Shown here piece by piece: positions 36,331 through 47,700 of a stretch of DNA of 64,000 nt (position 1 is the first letter of the stretch; each line of letters opens with the position of its first letter). The position numbers and the translations under genes were made by a program. Under the pieces are notes generated by a model that was given only the letters and a program-made list of their open reading frames with translations, did not search any database and was not told where the DNA came from. This stretch comes from Dipteris shenzhenensis (Eukaryota > Polypodiophyta > Polypodiopsida > Gleicheniales), in assembly GCA_047967505.1 (NCBI GenBank), contig CM106539.1; one strand, given 5' to 3'.

Positions 36331-36459
36331 TATATATAGTCTTCCTTCATTCATTCTTTCTCCCCTCATTTCATTCAAGCAAGAAAGCAAGGACGATCAA
36401 GAGAGCAAGGAAGGAAGAGCAAGAAAGCAAGAAAGAGCAAACTTACAAACTGTTTCCAG
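36331..36459 (+). promoter_or_regulatory. Putative TATA box and untranslated leader ending in a splice donor
   Basis: TATATATA at 36331-36338 is followed by a pyrimidine stretch, a purine-rich leader (GCAAGAAAGCAAGGACGATC) and a donor-like TTTCCAG/GTACTTGCA at 36459/36460. The same donor block recurs at 39004/39005 and, in the second unit, at 63364/63365. The protease gene has an acceptor at 41700 just before its ATG, so these may be alternative 5' leader exons. Inferred from signals only. Confidence 0.4.
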
Positions 36460-36529
36460 GTACTTGCAAACTTTTTTTTCTAGTTTCTTTTTTAAAATTT
36501 AAAGAGAGAGAAATTAGAGAGAGAAAGGT

Positions 36530-38600
36530 TCAGGGGAGGGGAGGGAGGAGGAAGGGAGGGGAGGAAGAGGGTGGGACGGGAGGGAGGAGGAAGGGAGGGG
36601 AAGAAGGGGCGAAGAGGGAGGTGGGTGTGAGGGTGGGAGGGGAGGCTGGCGCGGCGGGTGGGAGGGAAGCGGGTGGGTGCAGAGGGGAGGCTGGGAGGAG
36701 GAGGGGGGAGCGGCTGAGAGGGGGAGGGGGGGGCGCAGCGAGAGGAGGGGGGAGCGGCTGAGAGGGGGAGGGGCCGGCCGCGGCTGAGGGGGGGAGGGGG
36801 GGGGAGGGTGAAGAGGGGGGGCTGGCGGCCGCGGCCGCCAGCCAAGGAGGGTGAGGGAGCGGCTGAAGGGGGGGAGGAGGGAGGGGGGGAGGGGGGAGGA
36901 GGGGGAGGGGGGGGGCGCGGTGAAGAGGGGGGGCTGGCGGCCGCGGCCGCCAGCCCGGGAGGGTGGGGGAGCGGCTGAGGGGGGGAAGGGGGGGTGGGGG
37001 AGGGGTTGCGAAAGGGGGGGGGGGGGCGGGTGAAGAGGAGGGCGGGGGGGGGGCTGGGTGAGAGGGGGGGGGGGCTGGCGGCCGCGGCCGCCAGCCCAGG
37101 GAAGGGGGGGGGGGTGGGTTGGGAAGCGGGGGGGGAGGGTGAAGAGGGGGAGGGGCTGGGTGAGAGGAGGGGGGGGAGGGGTGGGGGGTGGGTGAGAAGG
37201 GGGGGGGGCTGGCGGCCGCGGCCGCCAGCCCAGGGAGAGAGGAGAGGGGGGGCTGGGTGAGAGGAGGGGGGAGAGAGGAGAGGGGGGGGGGGCTGGGTGA
37301 GAGGAGGGGGGAGAGAGGAGAGGGGGGGGGGCTGGCGGCCGCGGCCGCCAGCCAGGGAGAGAGGAGAGGGGGGGGGGGCTGGGAGAGAGGAGAGGGGGGG
37401 GGGGGGGCTGGCGGCCGCGGCCGCCAGCCAGGGAGCGGGATGGGTGGGGAGGGGTGGGGGGTGGGTGAGATGAGGGGGGGGGGGCTGGCGGCCGCGGCCG
37501 CCAGCCAGGGAGAGAGGAGAGGGGGGGGGGGGCTGGGAGAGAGGAGAGGGGGGGGGGCTGGCGGCCGCGGCCGCCAGCCAGGGAGCGGGATGGGTGGGGA
37601 GGGGTGGGGGGTGGGTGAGAGGAGGGGGGGGGGGGCTGGCGGCCGCGGCCGCCAGCCAGGGAGAGAGGAGAGGGGGGGGGGGCTGGGAGAGAGGAGAGGG
37701 GGGGGGGGTTGGCGGCCGCGGCCGCCAGCCAGGGAGCGGGATGGGTGGGGAGGGGTGGGGGGTGGGTGAGAGGAGGGGGGGGGCCAGCCAGGGAGCGGGA
37801 AAGGGAGAGAGGAGAGGGGGGGGGGGCTGGCGGCCGCGGCCGCTAGCCAAGGAGGGTGAAGGGGGGGGAGGGGTGGCGGGTGGGTGAGAGGAGGGGGGGG
37901 GCTGGCGGCCGCGGCCGCCAGCCTAGGGAGAGAGGAAGGAGAAGGGGGGGGGCTGGGTGAGAGGAGGGGGGGGGGCTGGCGGCCGCGGCCGCCAGCCAGG
38001 GAGCGGGATGGGTGGGTTGGGAAGAGGGGGGGAGGGTGAAGAGGGGGAGGGGCTGGGTGAGGAGGGGGGGGGGCTGGCGGCCGCGGCCGCCAGCTGGGAG
38101 GGTGAAGGGGGGGGATGGGTGGGTTGCGAAGGGGGGGGGGGGGGTGAGAGGAGGGGGGGGGGGGCTGGCGGCCGCGGCCGCCAGCCCAGGGAGTGAGGAG
38201 AGGGGGGGGCTGGCGGCCAGCCCCAGGGAGGGCGGAGGGGGAGCTGGGTGAGAGGAGGGGGGGGTCGCCAAGGAAGGAGGGAGGGGGGGCCAAAGGGAGA
38301 GTGGGGAAGAGGGTGGAAAGGTTGGGGGGGTCGCCAAGGGGGGTGGGGAAAATTTAGGAAGGTTAAAAGGGGTAGGGGGAAAAAGGGGTAGGGGAGGAAG
38401 AGGTTAGGCGACGGGAGAGGGGAAGGGTAGCAAGAGGGGAGAGGGATTTTGGGGAAGGAGGGAGAGCGGAGGGAAGGGAGGAGTTTTGGCGGCGGAGGAA
38501 GGGGAGGGGAGGGAAGGAGGTTGGAGGAGAGGATTGGGTCGAGGGATGGATGGAGGGAAGGAGAGGAGAGAGAGGAGAGAGAGAGAAGGAGAGAGAGATG
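36530..38600. repeat. G-rich palindrome array (large copy)
   Basis: Nearly every purine here is on the plus strand, with many runs of 7-14 G. About fifteen times a perfect or near-perfect 24-bp palindrome appears: GGCTG then GCGGCCGCGGCCGC then CAGCC. Positions include about 36821, 36932, 37075, 37208, 37330, 37557, 37635, 37900 and 38164. Spacers are GGGAGAGAGGAGAGGGGGG-like, giving a loose period of 70-130 bp. The long Pro/Ala frames on the minus strand are composition artefacts. Strong G-quadruplex and cruciform potential is evident. Confidence 0.9.
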
Positions 38601-38609
38601 GGAGAGGAG

Positions 38610-38880
38610 GATTTGACTTACTATCACGAGCAAGAACGAAAAATAAGATTTGACTTACGAGAAGAATGAAAAGGACGTACGAGAATGAAAAGGACTTACA
38701 TGAAAAGGACTTACGAGAATGAAAAGGACTTACAAGAATCGAGAAGAATGTTGAAGAAAGTATCAAGAAGAATGTTGAACATAAATTTGAATTCAAAAGG
38801 AACGTATAAGAAGAAAGTATAAGAAGAATGTTGAACACAAATTTGAATTCAAATTTATAATGAATTCAAATTTCCCTCTC
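38610..38880. repeat. Short tandem GAATGAAAAGGACTTAC repeats and TTTGAATTCAAAT words
   Basis: GAGAATGAAAAGGACTTAC recurs about six times at 38660-38740. It is followed by two copies of GAAGAATGTTGAACA with TTTGAATTCAAA palindromes. The same block is at 62980-63230 in the second unit. Confidence 0.8.
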
Positions 38881-38924
38881 TTTTTTGAAAATTCAAATTT
38901 ATGTGTAGGAGTGGACTAGTTTTA

Positions 38925-39004
38925 ACTCTCTCCTCGTTTCATTGAAGCAACCAAGAGCGGAAGAGAAAGGATAAGCCGAGCCTTACTTTTTTCACTTTTT
39001 CCAG
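38925..39004 (+). promoter_or_regulatory. Second copy of leader with splice-donor block
   Basis: CTCTCCTCGTTTCATTGAAGC and the end TTTTTCCAG/GTACTTGCA resemble 36365-36459. It lies 2.7 kb upstream of the protease gene start and is conserved at 63290-63364, ending CTAG/GTACTTGCA. A noncoding first exon is the likeliest reading; evidence is limited to the conserved splice-like end. Confidence 0.4.
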
Positions 39005-39225
39005 GTACTTGCATTCTTTTTTATTCGTCTTGTAATTCTATTTCTTTACTTACAATTCTTTTCAATTAGTTTCTTGTTAAGGTTTTTGAGTTCTATTTCT
39101 TAAAATTCGTATTGTAATTCTTTTTCTTTACTTATAATTCTTTTTCAATTAGTTTATTCTTAAAGTTTTTGAGGAGGGTGGTCTTTTAGAAGGCATTACA
39201 ATTCTTTTTAAATTAGTTTCTTATT

Positions 39226-39911
39226 TGAGTTTTTGAGTTCTATTTTAATTAGTTTTTTATTTATATTCGAGTTTGTAAATTTGAGAAATGGGAGAATAGG
39301 GATTAGTTTCTTATTTGAGTTTTTGAGTTCTATTTTAATTAGTTTTTTATTTATATTCGAGTTTGTAAATTTGAGAAATGGGAGAATAGGGAGGGAGGGA
39401 AAGAGAGAAATTAAGAGAGAGAAGAGGGGCTCCTTAAGAGAGGGAGAGAGAGAGAGAGAGATTCACACAGAGAATAGGGGCTCCTTAAATGAGAGAGAAG
39501 AGTAGGGAGGGAAAGAAAGAGAGAGGAGAGAGGCGGAGAGAGATTAAGAGAGAGAAGAGTAGGGAGGGAAAGAAAGAGAGAGGAGAGAGGCGGAGAGAGA
39601 TTAAGAGAGAGAAGAGTAGGGAGGGAAAGAAAGAGAGAGGAGAGAGGCGGAGAGAGATTAAGAGAGAGAAGCTGGTAAGGAGTGAGGAGAGAGGGGGAGA
39701 GAGATTAAGAGAGAGAAGCGGGTCTCTTGGGGGCCGTGGCTACTTGAGGGAGTGAGAGAGTAGGGAGAGAGAGGGAGAGAGAAAGAGAGAGAGGGAGAGA
39801 GAGAAAGAGAGAGAGGGAGAGAGAGAGAAAGTTTATAGGAATGAAACGTGGCGAGAGGAGAGAGGAAAAGAGAGAGAGAGAGAGAAGAGAAGAGGGAGAC
39901 TTAGGGAGAGA

Positions 39912-39942
<31 letters not shown>

Positions 39943-40095
39943 GAATGAAACTTCTGTGCTAGAGGGAGAGAGAGGGAGAGAGAGAATAAGTGGGATGAGG
40001 ATAGAGAGAAAAATACTTAAGAGTTGTCAAAGAGAGAGAGAGAGAGATTAAGAGAGAGAATGAGGTGTCTTGACTATGACTACAAGGAGATTTAG

Positions 40096-40129
<34 letters not shown>

Positions 40130-40150
40130 TAAAGAGAGTTTTATATATTT
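39226..40150. repeat. Duplications and GA-rich repeats
   Basis: 39226-39391 holds two copies of an 80-bp AT-rich unit (GAGTTCTATTTTAATTAG to AATGGGAGAATAGGGA); the second genomic unit has only one. 39495-39670 holds three copies of a 57-bp unit (AGAAGAGTAGGGAGGGAAAG). The rest is GAGAGA-type repeat. The Arg/Glu/Lys frames are artefacts of the 57-bp period. Confidence 0.85.
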
Positions 40151-40247
40151 ACATCTTTTATATTATATTTTTAAATGAGAGAGAAGAGTAGGGAGAGAAA
40201 GAAAGAGAGAGGAGAGAGAGGGAGAGAGATTAAGAGAGAGAAGCCGG

Positions 40248-40272
40248 TTTAGGGTTTAGGGTTTAGGGTTTA
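40248..40272 (+). repeat. Interstitial telomeric repeat, three TTTAGGG units
   Basis: Three perfect plant-type TTTAGGG units followed by TTTA, embedded in GA-rich repeats. Too short to be a chromosome end. Confidence 0.9.
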
Positions 40273-40337
40273 AGAGTTATAGAGAGAGAGAGAGAGATTA
40301 AGAGAGAGAATGAGGTGTCTTGACTATGGCTGCAAAG

Positions 40338-40346
40338 AGATTTAGG

Positions 40347-40389
<43 letters not shown>

Positions 40390-40529
40390 TAAAGAGAGTT
40401 TTATATATTTACATACTTTATATTATACTTTTAAAAAATTATAAAAGAGTGAATTTATGGTTTATTTTGAAAGTGAGATAATGTTTTTATATATATTCAT
40501 CTTTTAAATTGAAAAATAAGAGATTTAGG

Positions 40530-40570
<41 letters not shown>

Positions 40571-40697
40571 TAAAGAGAGTTTTATATATTTACATACTTT
40601 ATATTATACTTTTAAAAAATTATAAAAGAGTGAATTTATGGTTTATTTTGAAAGTGAGATAATGTTTTTATATATATTCATCTTTTAAATTGAAAAA
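40338..40697. repeat. Tandem duplication, about 181 bp
   Basis: Two near-identical adjacent copies, each starting GAGATTTAGGAGTAGAGAG with a (GA)n run and ending CATCTTTTAAATTGAAAAAT. A weaker third copy of the first half lies at 40090-40175. Confidence 0.9.
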
Positions 40698-40699
40698 TG

Positions 40700-41700
40700 T
40701 TAACTTTTCTTTAGATACTTGTTCTTTATTTATATCACATGCAGGTTTAGCCTCTACATCACAACCCCTTCTTTTGCATATTTAAGCCTCTTAAACCCCA
40801 GCACATTAAAATGAACACAGAAAAAGAAATTATTTATTGCTTTTCTTCGCTTCGACGGTTGGTTTAGCATAGTTTAGCATAGATTAGATTGCCTTAGAGG
40901 AGAGACAATTCTCCAAGTTGCCAATCGAAGCCATGCTCAAATTTTTCTAACTAGTTCCTATTCGTTGTCAGTCCCTTCGCTCACATGCGGTTTAACACTC
41001 ATAACATGCTATTAAATAAGACCTTTTACCATTTACCAAGAAGTTTATCAGTGGGCAGATTGCATGAGCAAATATCAGTGGACAGATTGCATGAGCAGAT
41101 ATCAGTGGACAGATTGCATATATCAGTGGACAGATTACATGTCATGGGACATATTGGAGCTTGATGATTATTGGTTATTTTTATTGCATTTGTATAAATA
41201 TTTAAGCTCATTTATTGTCATAAAAATCCTTGTAAAGCCTTTTATGCTATTTTTTACATTTATTGTCATATGAAGCGCCTTGTAATAAACCCGACCATCC
41301 CGACCATTCACTAATTAACGAGTATCAGTGGGATGCATAAGTGGATATCATGTGGGCTGCATAAGTGAATATCAGTGGAACAGTTTTTAGTGGATAGATT
41401 GCAACAGTTGGGTATCAGTGCTCAGATATCAATGGATGGACAGATTACATGAATCTTCACGAAGATTGAAGCTTTATCACTAGACGACATTTTATATTAC
41501 TTGTAAAGCTTTATTGGCTAATTCTTTTACATTTGTACAAATATTTAAGCCTTGTAAAGCCTTTTAGGATATTTCCCACATTTATTGCCATATGAAGCCT
41601 TGTAAAGCCTTTTGGGCTATTTTCCACATTTATTGTATCAAGGGTTGTATATTGTACTTTACTTGTATGTATCTAAATTCTTCATTATCTTTTCTTGTAG
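40700..41700 (+). other. AT-rich upstream region of the protease gene, with short repeats
   Basis: No gene seen. 41045-41140 holds three copies of CAGTGGACAGATTGCATGAG. The words ATTTATTGTCATATGAAG and CCTTGTAAAGCCTTTT recur at 41200-41290 and 41550-41630. It ends with a pyrimidine-rich acceptor, TTATCTTTTCTTGTAG, at 41685-41700, directly before the protease gene ATG. Confidence 0.5.
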
Positions 41701-41704
41701 GATT

Positions 41705-44700
41705 ATGGAGCAATCAGCTAATGTGATGGCTATGCTAGATGACTCTGAGATCAGAGAATGGGTTTCTGATGTCACTTTGAATTTCAAAGGAAAGGAATAT
41801 AGCCCCAATGGCTTTGGTAGGTGGACTCGATATCACATGGGTAGAAGAGCCTGGTTTCTTCATCAAAAGGAAAAGAGACTCTTTCTACTTATGTCAAAAA
41901 GGGAGTTCAATGGTGTTGAAGATCCATGGGATGCTACTTTCTTCAAAAAAGATATGACTTCAAGCCTTGTAGTAGGCATAATAATTCAGCGAAAAGACAC
42001 CTTTGTGGATATTTTAACAAAGAGTTCAGATCCTGAAGTTGGCGGTATGCATTTTATTGTGTCGAGGAGAGACGCAAAGACCTTTGTGATGCCTCCTCCT
42101 CAACCATCAAAGTTTCCAGAGTTGCAAAGGGCATTGGAGACTCTTTCATATACTTGGGAGCAATTTCCTAGTGTGGTGGCAAAAAGGATGCATGCAAAGA
42201 TAATGCTTGAATACTTTCAGGATGCAGAATATGCTCTCCATATGCAAGAATCATCACATGAAGGAGATCAAAAAGCTCAGACTTCAATGCAGGGACAAGA
42301 AGAACAGACACACTGTCACAAACCTGTAGAAGATGAGCGCAAACTTGTAGAGCCAGAAATGGTGAATGTAACTAAGGATGATGAAAAACAAGCCTTGAGT
42401 GCACGGGAATTAGCAAAAATTGAAGAAGATCAAGGTCGATCCACTGCAGTTATGCTAGAAGCTCTTGCTAGCAAGCCACGACGTGAAATGCAAAAGGCTA
42501 GTACTGCAAGAGCCACGGTTCCAAGCAGTAAGAAAAGACATCGTCCCACTGTAGAGAAAGATAATGTGGATGAAAAACGGTCAAAAAAAGAGAAAGATGA
42601 AGAAGACTCAGAATCCGAGGCTGAAGATGATCAAGATGAACTCACATCAATTAAAAATCTTAATCTGCGTCTTAATGAAGCAGTTACAGATGATGATGTG
42701 GGATATATCTGGGGTCAAAGGACGTGGTTTGTGAATGCCAAAGATGTGGAAGCTGCAGCTCTGTTTACTAATAGCCGAAGCCTTGATATATCCTATGCAA
42801 TGCAAATATATGAGGCTTTGAGAGATGGCAAGAAACCTGTGGCAAGTAATGTGGTCTTGCGCCCAATAATGTTTTGTCCAACCAAAAATAGTTTTCTGGA
42901 TCAAATAACATTTACAGGGCCTACACATTTCGAGGAGATCTTCAGTCAATTCTTTAAAAACACTCTAAAAAATATTCCACATGAACGAGGCGAAGAGGCA
43001 CAAGGAGAGAATATGCTAAAGGAAGTCAAGAAGGAATTTCTCCTTCATTGCAGATTCCAGCCCATTGATGGTCAACATTGGGCTTATGCTTGTAATCAGA
43101 TCGCAAGGGAAGCAAAGGAGGGCAAAAGACTCACTCCAGAACAATTTGTAAAGATAAGCTCATTCCATTATTATCCTGCAACGATCTGTATATTCAAGCA
43201 TGAGATTAAATATTTGATTGAGTCCGAAAGACTTAATCATTATGTCCATGGAAAGCGTAAGATATCCTCAACATCAGAGGTCTTACAGAAGGCAAGGGTG
43301 ATATGGACAACATTTGGTTCCCCAAATCCTGATTTGAAGCGAAAGGTCACAAAAGCAGACGCCGACACACTCACAAACTTTTATACTTCTTTGAGTGCAG
43401 TTGTGCCTAGGGGAACCCAAGAGCGGGAAGAAAGTATGACAAGCCTCAAGGTGGTGAGGGACAGATATGCCGACTATACTTCTATCATCTTTCGTCCTGT
43501 TGAAGTGTTCAATGAGATGCTTGAAACGTGCATTGCTTGTGAGCGTGGACAGCTGACCTATGAAGCTCCTTTGTTTATCTCCGGCAAGTCAAAGGTAATG
43601 GATAAGAAGGAGTTGACGGCAAGGATGTGGAGGCCTGTAAAGTACTTACCTGATAAGTATGCATCCATGGCAGCACAAAGAATTTTAAAGAAAGAATGGT
43701 TTTTTGGAAAAAAAGACAAAGACCACTGCATGGAAGAATGCATCAATGTACAGGTGAGGCGTGATGCAGTGCATAGTGCCATCAAGTATTTGCTGTCAGA
43801 GAAACAAATTCCACTTACTCATTGCAACATTGACTATAATGTGGTGAAGCATATAGCTTCTTTGTCAACACCCAAGGTAAAGCTATGGGCCAACAGGTGG
43901 ATTAAAAAGGATGAAGATGGGTCGGAAATAGTAACCTCTTATATGAGAAAAGAGATCCCACAACAGGTGGTTGCATATGTGGAAAGATTAATCAGCGAGA
44001 TAAGAATGCCAACAGATATGCACCAAAGCTTTCAATTCAATGTAGAGGTTATGGCAGAGTCTGGAAAGCTTGTCAACTTCAGGGGAGTCTCAGAAGATGA
44101 CTTCTTTAAGAATGAGTCAGCATGGGATAAGCCACAACTATTCTTTATCAATGAAGTTTCTAGCGATGATATCCATAACTTCATTGATAGAATAGTATAT
44201 ACCACCATTAGCAAAGTGGCGATTTGTAACATTGTCATATTTGTTGATAAAAAAGACAAAGAAGCCATGCAGGTTACTCTAGAGCGAGCATATTCATCAG
44301 ATTTGAAGATCTATAGTGGTGTTTATGCAGCAAAGAGAGGCAAGAGAGAATGTGGCATAGCGATTCAAACTCTTGAATCATTCTTTCTATGTATGCGGAG
44401 TCCCAACCCTGATCACTCTTTACAAAAGAACATAAGAGGGAATTCAAATAATTTGAGATTGATGCTAGAAGAGCAAGATATTCCCAGGTCCATACATTAT
44501 CAGAAAAACAACTACGGAAGTCCTGCAAAAAGTGGGAGTCTCTTGCTTACCATGATGGAGAATTTGCTGCCGGCAGGTTGGGAGGTCACCTTGTGCAGGA
44601 TGGGATATTTATTTGAGGATCTCCTAAGAAAAGGCAACTCCACCAATATTATTGAAAATAAGCATTTCATGGCCTATTTCCAGCTTCAAGCAGATCTAAC

Positions 44701-47700
44701 CACAGGCTATGAAAAAGAGATAGACCACAAGGACACCGATGACATGGATGATTACCTTGAAGATCATAATGTCCCAGTTGTTAATGATGAAAAGATGGAC
44801 TTACATGACCCATTCACAGAGAGGTTGGTGGATGAAGACAAATATGATGATGCCCTCTTTGATAATTATGGCTCTCAGGGTTATGAAAAAAGGCCACTAC
44901 GACAATACTTAGCGGTATGAACTCTCTATTTCTCAACTAAATACAATTTTTTAAATAAGATTTAAATTTAAAGATAATGACTCTAATCTCTCATATTTAT
45001 TTACAGGCAATAGAGGGAGAAGAAATGGATGAAGTCAATACGGAGGCACTCCCTTCCACTTCAACAATGCAACCACCTCTAAATTTGATTGAAAAATCAA
45101 ATTTAGCTGCATTAGATAAAATGGAGAGCTCATTTCAAGTTAAGATCGTTTTGAAACGAGAACCTCAGTATTTAAGCTTTGGTAGAGAGGAGGTTTCAAT
45201 CCTCTCCAATCCTTTAAAAGAGGTTAATGACAATGTTATCTTGGCCATTCTCAGGTAATGTTTATTTATTTATTGCTACTTCAATAAGCTAACATTTGTT
45301 TATTTATTCACAGTTCAGTTATATATCAGTTTCCTAGTGCAGAATGCAAATCAATTCTATGAGCTAATGTTTGTTTATTTCTTGGTGCAGTGTAGTTATT
45401 TCTCAACTTCCTAGTACAGTGCAGCATCGTGTCTACATGCTCGATGCTCTCCTTTCTTCTATTCTTAGCTCTCCTCAAAAGACTATAGAAGATGTCTGTA
45501 CCTGGTTAAGCCCTTTGAATTTAGATGGGGTGCGAGTCATCTTAATGCCTTATCATGAGGCGTAAGTATCAACTCTAACCTTATTTTTACTATTTCTTTG
45601 GCAAGTTTGTGTAAAACAATAATCATTTTTATTCTGGTCGTGTAGCTCACATTGGAGTCTGATCTTCTGGGACCTTGAACTCAACCATTTATGGTTTGTG
45701 AATTCAATAGAAGGCTATCATGCCAACTCCCCAAGGTAATTATTCTCTTAATATTTTTGATACTTTCTTATTTTGTATCTTATGATCATGACATATTAAT
45801 ATATTTCATATGTCATGCTGGACAGTGCTGCATATCGGCTAGTATCTGCTGTCAGAACAACCACGGAGCAACAAGATCAAGTAGAATTCAAAAGACGTCT
45901 GCCAGTGGAGCAAAAAGATGGACACAGTTGTGGGTGGAGAGTCGCCTACAACTGCATGTTGTTTCTTAGAGAGATTTTTGATCTGGAGTTACCAGTCAAA
46001 ATGGAATCATATACAGAAGCTGATCTGCTAGCATTTCGGGCTGAGAGTATTCAGCATCTAATTACTACCATTGGGAAACAACATGAAAATATGACTACAT
46101 TGCAGCATGTATAAAACCTTATCTTTATACTTGTATACTTGTTCCAGCCTTTAAGTGGGATGTATAAATCTCATAACTTTTTTATATTTTCCTCCAAAAG
46201 GAGAAGAGAATGAGTTTAATGAAAGCATACTATCTTTATACTTTTATAATTATTTAAACCATTAATTTTATTTGGGATGTATAAATCTCATAACTTGTCT
46301 AATGAAAGCATGCTATCTTTATACTTCTATGATTATTTAAACCATTATTTTTATTTGGGATGTGTAAATCTCATAACTTTTTAAATTTTTCATCCAAGAG
46401 AAGGAGAGACTCACTCTAATGAAAGCGTGTATGAAACCTTTTTAAATTTTTGCTCCAAGCAGAGGAGAGACTTACACTAATGAAAGCATATATGAAACCT
46501 TATCTGCTTGTTTAAGCCTTTATTTGGGATGTGTACATCGCATAACTTTTTTATATTTTTATGGCAGAAGGAGGATGTGGAGGACATAGCAAGTGAAGAA
46601 GAATACGATGTAGACTACTCCCTCAATAAGATGAGTCATAAAAATATGAATCTATTGGAGCAGATTGGAAGTTCATTCACTGCTATGTTGTTAATTCGAC
46701 AACAACCTCATTTTTTTGAATTTGGTGAAGAAGAGATTTCAATCCTCTTGAATCCTAAGAATGAGGTTAATGTCAAAGTCATTACAACCATCCTCAGGTT
46801 TGATGCAGCCTTTTCCTTGGCTTTATACTTTGCTTATTTTGATTAAACCCAAGAAGCTAATACTTTTTTTTTAAATATAGCAATGTTATAGCAAATTTTC
46901 CGCAAAATATACAAAGCGTTTCATATATGCTCGATCCTCGTATTTCGGAAGTGCTTATCAACAAAGAAGAAACCATAGAGAATGTTTGCAAGTGGTTGAA
47001 GCACATTCCTATGAATGACGCACGAGTTATTTTTACAGCATATTATGAGAAGTAAGCATCAAACCCTACTTGTTTTTCCTATTGCATTTGCTAGAATTGT
47101 CTCAAACACAGTAATTATTCTTTATTGATAATGCAGCTCACATTGGAGTCTGGTAGTCGTGGACATCCTTGCGAAGAAGTGCTTCTTTGCAAACTCAATG
47201 ACATCCGTCCATGGCAATGTGTTAGAGTAAGTATAGACTACACTTGTTGTCACTTCTTGACATGTAGATTGATATGCAATGCACATATTCACTGTTGTTA
47301 TATGTTTTGATATGCAGATCAGCTCAAAAATTAGTAGATGCTATCGACATAGTAATGCGGCAATGTGACTTGGCACAACAAATAGAGTATATAACATGTC
47401 AGGTATCACATCAAGATAATAGCCACATCTATAATTGTGGATGGAGGGTGGGCTACAATTGCTTTTTGGTACTTGGTCAAATTTTTGAGATGCAAAATGA
47501 CACCACACTATCAACATATACGGATTTGCATCTCTATGCATTTATAACATGTACCATTCGAGCAATCATTGATTGCGAAATGAATGCCATCAAAGAGTCA
47601 AAGAGGATAGATGACCTCAACTCTACAAACATGGCCTCATTAAAAGAATTGGGAAGCTCTTTTAATGTTAGGGTTATGATTCAACATAGACCTCAGTATC

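Noticed and set aside
36492-38293. Two long Pro/Ala-rich minus-strand frames (452 and 587 residues)
   Set aside because: They overlap in different frames and only reflect G runs and the GC palindrome; composition artefact.
39489-39755. 88-residue Arg/Glu/Lys repeat protein
   Set aside because: Three copies of a 57-bp purine repeat keep the frame open; reduced to one copy in the second unit.
40248-40272. True telomere
   Set aside because: Only three TTTAGGG units, with genes and repeats on both sides.
41612-41704. Extension of the protease protein upstream of ATG 41705
   Set aside because: The segment looks like an intron end: pyrimidine-rich, ending in TTTTCTTGTAG, and hydrophobic only by composition.
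45691-47310. Separate small genes between 45.0 and 48.3 kb
   Set aside because: They are exons plus read-through intron of one spliced gene; splice sites and phases join them without conflict.
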